Assembly: GCA_025766275.1 (NCBI GenBank) | Contig: JAFKAC010000077.1 | Coordinates: 124,001-188,000, forward strand | Length of the DNA: 64,000 nucleotides | Direction of reading: 5' to 3' | DNA from: Lactarius indigo | Lineage: Eukaryota > Basidiomycota > Agaricomycetes > Russulales > Russulaceae | Shown: one piece after another, positions 56,087-64,000 of the stretch | How positions within the stretch are numbered: the first letter of the stretch is position 1 | Layout of the letters: the number at the start of each line of letters is the position of its first letter | The notes under the pieces: model-generated | Database searches by the model: none | Seen by the model: only the letters and a program-made list of their open reading frames with translations | What the model was told of the DNA's origin: nothing | Translations under genes and position numbers: made by a program

Positions 56087-57908
56087 TTCTGGGAGAAACG
56101 AAGCGAAGGAAGACAGACATTTTTGGGTCACAGTTTCGGGTTTTTGTATCCACCGAGTCGTCTTCTGAACAAGAATGACGAAATCGCTCACGCAATTTAC
56201 GGTACTTAGATCTGCCAATGAGCATGCTCATGTGAGCCCCGTTATCTACTTCGAATCCACTGGCACGCGGCGTCCCGATAGGACCACGGATCTCCGAGTC
56301 GCTTAGAAGGTATATCAGTGATCCCCACATTCATAAAGGGAAACAAAGAGTCATACTGTTTACTGATGTGCCCATAGCCATACAGTAGGTGCCCAAAGCG
56401 TAACGCCCACCATGATAGCACGGCCGCATAAAGCCCCAAGTAAAGCCCAGGTAATAGCGCTGCTACAGTAGTGCGGCCAACCTAAGCATCCCAGTAACTG
56501 GGACCTGGACTGGAGCCGGCATGGACTGCTACGATAGTCATGAGTCCCGATACATTACCTGCCGCGGCACATGGAATGGAACGCACCTGCAGACAACGTC
56601 GAGTCGAAGGTCGTGATTTGCGCTGTGAGCCCAGCCTGCGGGGGAGCACCACACCACCGGGATCCTGACAGGACCGGACCGGGCCGAAGCGCGAGCCTTT
56701 CCTCGCCCTAATTTTTGGACGCGGACCCTCGTGGTCTATTCTTGCTTCTACCCCTTGCTTCTACCCGCATCTTGATGGCTCTGTTATTTCCAAGATAAAT
56801 TTTCGATCAAGCGGGAGCGCGCTGACCCCGACATCACGAGGGCAAAGGCCACAATACCATGTTTTTTCCTCGCCATCTCAGTCCCCTTCCATCACTTTTT
56901 GGTTTTGGCTTCGGTGCTGATTACTTTACGACACCCTCACTTATCGCTATGACTGCCACCTCGATTAACGATTTTATGATCCTGCTACCTTACGACGCGT
57001 TGATTCCTTTTTGATGTCTTGTGATTACTTACAACTCGTGTTACAATTAACCAGAAAATCAGCATGAGGAATAACGCAAGCAGTTTGACGTGTGCGCACT
57101 TGCCTGTGTAGTCATTCACTATTGAATGCTTTGGGTCTTCGGAGGCTTAATTTCCTAGACGGGTTTGTAACGGGTCTGAGGCGAAGTGAGGACCGAGCGG
57201 AGGCTCTCATTTACCCGCGTTTCTTTAATGTACTGGGCTCTCGGTACGACCGGTCTGTATCTCTGATATGTACCCCGGAATAAATATGGATCCAACAAAA
57301 AAAAAGAACGAGCGGAGGCTAATGTAGATCATAAGTTACTGTAGTCTTCGTGCGGGCGGCACGTGGCCCACTCCTCTCTTCCGTGCTCCACCGGTCCATT
57401 CTTTTTCTCAACCGGTTCAAAGAACCCTGACTCTTTTGTGTTCTCCTTTTCGCTGCATTCTGGAATTAAAACCGCCAAGGGATCGATGAAGAAGCGGGTT
57501 TTTTGTCCCTTGCTCGTCAGCGCGCTCCGGGAGGGTTCCCACCCGCCCGGTCGCGACCCCGACTCGGACACAAAATCGCCAATTTTTCGATCGAGAAGCA
57601 CCTCGTGCTTCTGCCCGGTCTCTACTAGCTCCCCGAGTTTCATACCTAATCGTATACTCCCCCATATCTATCCTTTCCGTTACTTACCCTAGCATGCCTG
57701 CTCATTCCTTGAATGGAATATTTTTCTTTCCGTTTTTCCTCCCCCCGTGCTACTCGCGCCGAATTTTTTCACTTTCCCCTTCCCCGTCCTCACTCGGTGC
57801 TGCACGGGCACGCGTCTCCAGTAAGCTAAGGTAAGCAGCCCACAAAGATATTATATGACCATAGCGGGAACAACCCTGCTTGTGGGAGAGATAGCGTTGC
57901 GATTTTTT
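56087..57908. other. Intergenic region with a short repeated piece
   Basis: 1.8 kb without a supportable gene. 57095-57140 (GCACTTGCCTGTGTAGTCA, then TTCACTATTGAATGCTTTGG) resembles the Dicer start and promoter (53445-53527 region), a third relic of the same sequence. 57363-57692 has open frames on both strands with no domain. A 12-A tract is at 57296-57307. Confidence 0.5.
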
Positions 57909-58854
57909 TTATTTTTGTACAGATAGGATCTCACTGGTGCGTGCTAAGTTAATGGCCGGACTTTGCAAGATCCTTGCAATGCCCGCATGGAACAGGAAGA
58001 AACGAACAAACTGAAATATAATTTCACCAATGGTATATTTAACATGGACATGCACGATCTCATAACGAGGGAGGTCACACAAGACGGCCGACCATGTCAT
58101 TCTGGGAACGCGCGCGAGGTGGCCTGAGCCCGTGGTGACGAGCAGGTGGATCCGATCACGCTCGACCTCGCGTAACTCAGGCCAGAGCTCCACCACCGTA
58201 TCAATTGCCTTCTGCAACATGCACGTCCTCTGTCAGATCACACACATGAGAGAGAGAGAGCGGGCGCACGTCGTAGGTCTCGGCAGCGAGCGCGAAAGCC
58301 ATGTTTTTGTTATAACGGAATGTCAGGATATCGACAGGCTGCTTGCCAGTGGTTGTCTGCTTTACATACCACGGCGAGGGTGAAGGCAGCGACATCGGGG
58401 CTGCCACTGGAGGTGGCGGGTGCGGCATGACGGCGATCGGCGGATGTTGCGGGGGCCAAACGACTGAAGGTGGGATGTAAGATGGAGATGGAGAACGCAG
58501 GGGGCGGAGTCGGTAGGCGCCTGTTTCAAGATATTCCGGTGGTGTCACGCGGCGACGAGCGGGCTGACGACGACGACGACGACGATAGGTGGGCAGGCTT
58601 TGGCTCGAGCTACGACTGCCACCGCGGCGAGTGGGGCTTGGGCTATAACGATACCGGTAATATTCAGATGCAGGGCTCAGCCGACGAGGATTGCGACTGC
58701 GGCCTCGGCCCTCCTTGTCCGGAGCGATCGGTGGTGCGGCAACCACAGGAGGGCATATGTGAAGACCGGTGCACTCGTCGACGAGGGGGGTGTCACGATA
58801 CGAGACGGAAGTAGGGGACACATCATCAGAAGGGGAGTACAAGGATGCTGGCAT
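57909..58854 (-). CDS. Hypothetical Arg/Ser/Pro-rich protein
   Basis: Starts at 58854 (MPASLYSPSDD). The N-terminal 150 residues are rich in Arg, Ser and Pro with SR pairs and RRRRRR, low complexity. Then a conserved-looking module: KQPVDILTFRYNKNMAFALAAETYD, an intron (about 58278-58220), KAIDTVVELWPELREVERDRIHLLVTTGSGHLARVPRMTW, and an end VVHVHVK or beyond. It resembles a family of basidiomycete proteins with C-terminal domain I cannot name. The Arg/Ser content suggests RNA binding or disorder only. Sits between two MFS copies. Confidence 0.55.
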
Positions 58855-59356
58855 GTTTAAGGGAGGGGGTCGAGACACGACCCCCAATATGGGGTTGGAG
58901 CAGGCGTCTATGGTCGTTTTGAATTTCAGTACTAAAAAGTATCATTTTCGGTGTGCAAAGTAGGATATGGATGATTTGAAATCTTCAGTATCAATTCGGA
59001 TAAAAATAGCCCAAGTGAGTGCTGTACAGTACGACCATCCTCTCTCTCATCTCTCTGTCGATCCGAAATTCGCTTAGGGACCTCCACCTCTCGGTGCAAA
59101 ACACGCTCTCGCTTCATTCAACATCGGATGTCTTCATTAAAAGCGTGCCGCTTCCACACGCTCCCATCCCGGTGTTGAATGGAGCTACATGGGCCATGGC
59201 TGCAATAAATACCGTACTTTCCCACGTCTTACAACCGCTAAACATCTCAACCTTGAAGATATGAAAGAATGACCCGAAGGCCCATTATGCCATTTCTATT
59301 TTGGAGAACTCCTATGTATGATTCACGTATACTGGTCCGCGGCGTGTCTACCCTGT
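58855..59356. other. Intergenic region; last 70 bp belong to the MFS duplication
   Basis: 59300-59356 (GAGAACTCCTATGTATGATTC) matches the sequence downstream of MFS copies 1 (53813) and 3 (63782). No gene seen in the rest. Confidence 0.5.
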
Positions 59357-61587
59357 CTACAGCGACGCCTTGCCACGCGGTTCGAATGGCAGCAACACCG
59401 CGATGAAGCCCGCCACTATGAACAGGACGCCTGAGATGTAGATCGGTACAGAAGTCGTGAGGTCTGCATAAAGTGCGATGATAGGAGCCATAACTCCGAA
59501 CACGCGATTAGCAGCCGCAACAAGCGCGTTACCCGTCCCGCGATCTTTGGTGGGGAACAGCTCTGGCGAGAGCGCGTACAGGACGCCATACATGATGTTG
59601 CTCGTGAAGGTGTAGCCGCAGTTCCAGCCGAGCAGGGCTGCGGAAGAGCGTGCGGTAGTCGAGGCCAAAAGGAACACGCCTGTCAGGACTGCATGTTGTT
59701 CGTCAGAACTGTATCAGGAAGTCGCGTCACGGGTTTACGAACTTGTGGATATTGCGAGCGAGCCGCGTCTACCGAGAAATGGAAGCTCGACTGTCCATCC
59801 AGCGAGTAACGCGCCGGGAACGCCAACAACGCTCAGAATGACTTGCTAGTAGGACATCGAAAATACTCAGTGAAGTAAGGTGTCACGAAGGGAACTGGGA
59901 ACTTACATTACGATAGGTGATATACGTCGACCCGTCTCCGAAGTCCGCTCCCCGAGTTGCCAAGCTATAAACCACAATCAGAAATATAAAGAAAACGAGA
60001 AGGGAAGCACATACAAGTACGTTAAGAAACTGCTGTATCTAGTAGGGCATGGCGACGAGTCAGAAGAGCCCGTTGAATAGAGAGAATAGAGCCCTCACAA
60101 TGGGAACGCCAGACCAATGAGAGCTGAAGGAAGAGGGTTAGAGAACACGAAAGAGAAAGAAAGGCAACAGAGCGCACCCCAGACAATAATCAATAGACTG
60201 GTCGACCATGCCAGCTTTCGCGTCTGGAACAATGGCGTCACGTGATCCCACCCGAATGATCTCAGTGTCCTGCGTGCGGCACCTAGTGCCGATGTGTCTA
60301 TTATTGGCAACTGGGTCTTCTCAGGGTCCCCATTCCCAGAAGAAGGGGAAAACCGCCTCTCGGCGTCGCGTAGCATTTCCAGCGTGAGGCTGCTAGATTT
60401 CCCATTGTAACGTGCCACCTTGTGCACAACCTCTACCGCCTCCGCGTCACGCCCACGACCCATGAGGTATTTCGGACTTTCGTAAAGATGGAACACAAAG
60501 AAGCGGAGCACGAAGAGAAGGAGCATGAGCCCACCCATCGCGTAAAGGAAGTACCGCCAGCCCTGGTTCTCGGAGCGCGGACATGGAGAAGGGGGGACGG
60601 TTGTCGGACAGGAAAAGTTGACAAGTAGTGGCCACGCGACCTAGGCTCAACTGAGGAAGAGGAAAAGGAAGGAGGAGGAAAAAACCAACGAGACTACCGA
60701 GAAGTTGCCCGAATGCCCACCAAATGGACAGGACGGTCAACAAATATTGATGTGATGCGGGGATGAATTCTGGATAAGAGCCGCATTAGTCTGGTCCATA
60801 TTGGCGATGCAGTTGACAAACCCAAGAAGACAGCAGAGTCCACAGGAAGATTGCCACCGACTCCAATACTCCACACAGTCACGAGGGAGCATAACGTGAT
60901 AGTGTCTGGTGACCCTCCAGCAGCAACCGCAAATATGCCAGTGATAAGGAGAGTCAGATTGAAGGACAACCTTTTTTTGAGTGGCAAAATATGCGTTCGT
61001 TTCCAAATAAAATTTTATGAGAACAAAAAAAGAAGCGTACTTGCGTCCCCAGATGTCGGATCCAACGCCCCAGAAGATGCAACCCACGAGCAAACCTATG
61101 TGCTGTCCGAGCTTGAGGAAGGGGCCTTGAAAACCAAACTCGTTGACAACAGACGTGAGAATGAGCACGGTTACGATCTTCAAAGAGGATTATGACGACC
61201 AGATATATAAAAATGGTACGGGAACGACTTACGGGCCAAAGATTATCGCTGTTCAAGTCAAGTGTCATCGAACGGCTTTACTTGGCAGACGAGTGGTACG
61301 CACGAGAGCCAACCAAAGCCGGTAACGATGAAAAGATACCACTTGATGGATGAGATTGCTTAAGCACGGGGCAAAGGGATGTCGCAGCTAGGGTCGAGAC
61401 GCACCTGGTATTTCCCCATGCCAATCTCTTGGAGGGCATCGTTGAGAACCTTTGCCTTCGCGGCGTAAAGTGGATCGAGCGAGTCATCAAAGACATTCTC
61501 TGTTTCTGCCCGAATAGCTACTTCTGTAGTAACGCTGTCGTCCTTGTGCTTTTCTGAGCGGCTCAGGCTTGCACGGTCGTCGGCCAT
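59357..61587 (-). CDS. MFS transporter copy 2, SVOP-like
   Basis: Start at 61587 (MADDRASLSRSEKHKDD). Same exon layout, domains and C-terminal FEPRGKASL as copy 1; most exons are over 90% alike by eye, with introns also partly alignable. Differences are scattered (GLLVGCIFWGVGSDIWGRK, NEFGFQGPFLK) with no frame break that I can find, so it seems functional. A tandem paralogue that could differ in substrate or expression. Confidence 0.86.
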
Positions 61588-62155
61588 CTCTGGGAGAAGA
61601 GAAGCGAATGAGGACCAGCATTTTTGGGTCACAGCTTGGGATTTTTATGCCCTTCGAGTCGTCTTCTGAGAGAGAACCTCTAACAGGGGTTGCTTCGATG
61701 GTAATCTGGTGTATGGAGTAGCTGCCATAACGATAGAAGGACGAAACCTTCACCTCACGCGTCTCGCCTGTCATGCATGTCATGTCAAGGCGCCACCGGC
61801 CCGTTTGACCGCGGATGACTCTCATGTGGCCCAACGAACGTGGTAACGCGAACGTGGTCAACTTGGAACTTTTCATCCTCTCAGGCTTCGGCTTCGGTCT
61901 TATCTACGTATGATTCCTGCCCCCTGGATTGCACAGAAATCTTCGGGCTTTGCATACATACCATGACGCACGTGCTCAGTCAGGTCTAAACACCCTATTA
62001 GTACGGTATAATGGCTCTCGGATTGTAACTTTTCGGGCTGTATCCCAACAGGCTCCAACAAGTAAGGCGTAATTGCAATTTTCCCAACTCTCCAAAACGT
62101 GTTATACCAGGCCTTCAGGTTCTAGACAGTGTAAAAAGGACCAAGTGGGGTTCAC
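61588..62155. other. 5' flank of MFS copy 2 and 3' region of the GST gene
   Basis: 61588-61690 still aligns with 56087-56180 (upstream of copy 1), with CACAGTTTCGGGTTTT-like versus CACAGCTTGGGATTTT-like blocks. No gene seen in the rest. Confidence 0.5.
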
Positions 62156-63044
62156 TCAGCACCATGCCGAAACAAAGAAGAACAACAGGAGAGCGTACCT
62201 TGTAACGTCAGGCGCGGACGGGGTATCCACGTACTCCCATTTTTTGAATGCGCGCGTGAGCCGTCCCCACCGTCCCCCATGCCACGTCTCCAGCTCCGCC
62301 CACTCTTGCGTGTCCGCGCCCCAGGTCCCGCGTGTGAAGGCCAACCAACCCACCGCAGTCACGTCTGCATAAGTCTCGCGCTCGCCGAACAGGAACGTGT
62401 CCGACTGTCCGCGTGCGTCCGCATCCTTCGCGAACGGCTCGAGTGCCTCGCGCAGTGCGGCCCAGCGCGCAGCGGTGGGTGCGCCAGGTGGTGTGATCTC
62501 CTCGAGCGGCATCCCGCACATGCGCTCGCAGAGCATGCGGAAGTAGGACTTACTGCCTTCGTTCAACTGCTCCCAGATGCGCAGCATGAGCAGTGGCCTG
62601 AGCACGGCGGGGACGCTGTGATTGAACTGGGCGTCGAAGGCTACGATCGCATCCTCCGTTCCGCGCGGGAAGAGCGTCGGCGCGTCCGGGTACATGCGCT
62701 CTAGGTTGAGCGCGATCTGCAGCGATCCGGCGAGGCTCCGCTCGGTTGCTGGGTCGCGCAGGATGGGCACGGTGTAGCGGGGTTGTCCGCCAAGGTGTAA
62801 GACGGTGTGTGGTGCGCCGATCCGCTTGGCGACCGCCGCGATATCGGGTAATTCGATCCACTCCGTCTTGTATGGTATGCTCTTATAGTTGAGGAAAATC
62901 CTGCAAGCGTACATCCATCCCCACTCGGATTGGAATGCCTAAAACATTCACACACCTGGTTTTCAATACGTTAGGCGAAAATGCTTGGTGCTTGGTTGTG
63001 TTTCCCGTAAGGTCATAGAGGATGTAGCTTGTGTCTCTGGACAT
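62156..63044 (-). CDS. Glutathione S-transferase, fungal URE2/GST-like
   Basis: Exon 1 63044-62956 (MSRDTSYILYDLTGNTTKHQAFSPNVLKT) joins exon 2 at 62900 (RIFLNYKSIPYKTEWIELPDI). The thioredoxin-like N-domain has YTVPILRDP (cis-Pro) and then SLQIALNLERMYP; the helical C-domain has LLMLRIWEQLNEGSKSYFRM and ends with ERETYADVTAVGWLAFTRG. Fungal GSTs with this opening include FuA and GTE-type relatives; the catalytic residue is uncertain (Ser in AFSPNVLK candidate). The last coding exon may continue past the TGA at 62156 by a splice near 62200. Conjugates glutathione in the cytosol. Acceptor choice at 62901 keeps the family sequence; otherwise a 17-bp intron would be needed. Confidence 0.85.
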
Positions 63045-63292
63045 GGCTATGGTGGTAAACGTCCAAGGGGTGCCAGCGATGCAACACTGGCTTTAGTACC
63101 GTCTATTGCTCGGTTCGGAACCGAGCCTCTAAATGACAAGGTTTGACAAACGATTGGAAGACCGGGTAACGCCCACCGCGCTCGGTGGGCATCTCTCACT
63201 GACATTCTTCGAATCGAACGAGATGCATAATCAAGCGGATTGGTACCAGTACAACAGCAGTGAGAGACGATAAATCCACTCAGAGTCGCATG
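63045..63292. other. GST promoter region
   Basis: 248 bp upstream of GST before the Dicer-like relic. Nothing specific recognised. Confidence 0.4.
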
Positions 63293-63832
63293 AGCAAAGC
63301 CTTGAGCAAAGCTGCCGTACGGCGAGGAGAGCAACGCGCCTTGCGCGATTCGCGCTCTGTTCCAAGCGCAGAACTACGTCATGGGTCTTTTCCGCGCCTT
63401 TGTAGAGCGCGATGACGTCGTTCCACTTGAGACTCCTCGAGCATTTCCTGCCAATACCCCCGAGTGGCCAGGATTGACACCTGCGTACTTGCCTTTGCAA
63501 TTGTGTTATCTGTCACAATACAGGTCCTTTACTTATTCACTAGAATGTCTGGGGAGAGTGCAGGGGGCCCTGTGGGTGTCTATCTGCACCCTACGCTACG
63601 CCCTTTAACCGCGCAATTGTCCACGATCGCTCAAATGGTGTGCTTATCTCAGTGATCGCCTAACCATCTGTTAATTATGTAATAACCCGAATTCGGTAGC
63701 TCTCATAGCCCATCGACCACCAGATGTGGCCGCAGCCTGTAGATGAGGCGCTTCACCACGACCTGGCCCATCAGGAAATTTGGAGAACTCCTATGTGCGA
63801 TTCACGTACTGCGCCGCAGCATTCTTCCCTGT
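63293..63832. repeat. Segmental duplication, diverged copy of the Dicer 5' end and promoter
   Basis: Aligns with 53250-53863: GCGCCTTGCGCGATTCGCGC (63328 vs 53286), CTCCTCGAGCATTTCCTGC (63431 vs 53393), CGATCGCTC-type block (63622), AACAGATGTGGCCGCA-type block (63720), and the flank of the MFS stop. It proves that the duplicated unit runs from Dicer exon 1 into the transporter. Confidence 0.8.
63330..63515 (-). pseudogene. Truncated Dicer exon 1 remnant
   Basis: Counterpart of Dicer exon 1 (53482-53291) on the same strand. The start ATG position has become non-ATG (CACAAT where Dicer has CATGGA), small deletions shift the frame, and the Walker A GAGKT has become GAEKT. Only the first exon is present; the rest of Dicer is absent. 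Not functional as protein. Confidence 0.75.
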
Positions 63833-64000
63833 CTACAGCGACTCCTTGCCACGCCGCTCGAATGGCAACAACACCGGGATGAAACCTGCCACGATGAACA
63901 GGGCGCCTGAGATGTAGACCGGCACAGATGTCGTGAGGTTTGCATAAAAAGCGATGGTAAGCGCCATGATCCCGAACACGCGGTTAGCTGCCGCAACAAG
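63833..64000 (-). CDS. MFS transporter copy 3 (C-terminus only, cut by window edge)
   Basis: The visible 55 codons match the ends of copies 1 and 2 (LVAAANRVFGIMA, VPVYISGALFIVAGFI), ending FERRGKESL and TAG at 63833. The gene continues beyond the window. The visible part is open. Confidence 0.85.
   Translation of the reverse strand, partial: LVAAANRVFGIMALTIAFYANLTTSVPVYISGALFIVAGFIPVLLPFERRGKESL

Noticed and set aside
57329..57692. Overlapping 104- and 109-aa frames
   Set aside because: Frames open on both strands in compositionally odd DNA with no domain or start context.
62907..62955. 17-bp intron at the start of the GST gene
   Set aside because: Too short; the longer intron ending at 62901 gives the family sequence and an AGG codon at the junction.
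1..64000. tRNA, rRNA or CRISPR features
   Set aside because: No B-box with a paired arm, no rRNA core sequence, and no regularly spaced short repeats were found by eye; a covariance-model scan would be needed to be certain about tRNAs.

Overview
The window is nuclear DNA of a filamentous basidiomycete, most likely an Agaricomycete. The genes are dense in short (about 45-70 bp) GT-AG introns. They include a polyporopepsin-type aspartic protease, FunK1 and CK1-like kinases, a fungal Dicer, ATG7, a URC1-type GTP cyclohydrolase II homologue and chromovirus/copia retroelements. I found no rRNA, tRNA or CRISPR array.

Layout. (1) 1-6193: a young Ty1/copia element whose two LTRs are almost identical; its left LTR is cut by the window edge and its single gag-pol frame is broken by one TGA. 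(2) 6194-23092: a nested graveyard of repeats. A roughly 155-160 bp tandem repeat was hit by an LTR element (now a 740 bp solo LTR with 5-bp target duplication) and by an 8.6 kb hAT-type DNA transposon with perfect 12-bp inverted ends and a perfect 8-bp target duplication. Between its ends the hAT carries three genes on one strand: a FunK1 kinase (two in-frame TGAs), a complete 12-exon BED-finger hAT transposase, and an intact CK1-like kinase. A second solo LTR sits inside intron 3 of the transposase. A decayed, 3'-truncated Ty3/gypsy element on the minus strand, itself inserted in an older LTR, follows. (3) 25-42 kb: ordinary genes: secreted aspartic protease, mitochondrial D-lactate dehydrogenase, alpha/beta-hydrolase (BEM46/ABHD13-like), ATG7, LYR-motif protein, a Jen1-like carboxylate transporter, a TA-flanked MITE, a possible MACPF-like protein and a small membrane protein. 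(4) 43-53.5 kb, all minus strand: an SNM1/Artemis-like nuclease, URC1 homologue and a 1645-aa Dicer. (5) 53.5-64 kb: two complete and one window-edge copy of an SVOP-like MFS transporter, separated by an Arg/Ser-rich hypothetical protein and a glutathione S-transferase. The third copy is preceded by a degraded duplicate of the Dicer 5' end, so the duplication unit took in the start of Dicer.

How the pieces relate. The most notable system is the hAT element: kinases of two families prone to lineage-specific expansion in mushrooms lie strictly inside the mobile unit, which offers a concrete way for them to multiply. The D-lactate dehydrogenase and the Jen1-like transporter could serve lactate or other monocarboxylate use, but they are 7 kb apart and not an operon-like pair. 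ATG7 and the LYR gene start only 65 bp apart and must share a bidirectional promoter. Dicer lies at the edge of the repeat-driven duplication zone. Exon coordinates given for the transposase, both kinases, aspartic protease, hydrolase, LYR protein, carboxylate transporter, MACPF-like protein and Dicer were derived by hand and add up to whole numbers of codons.
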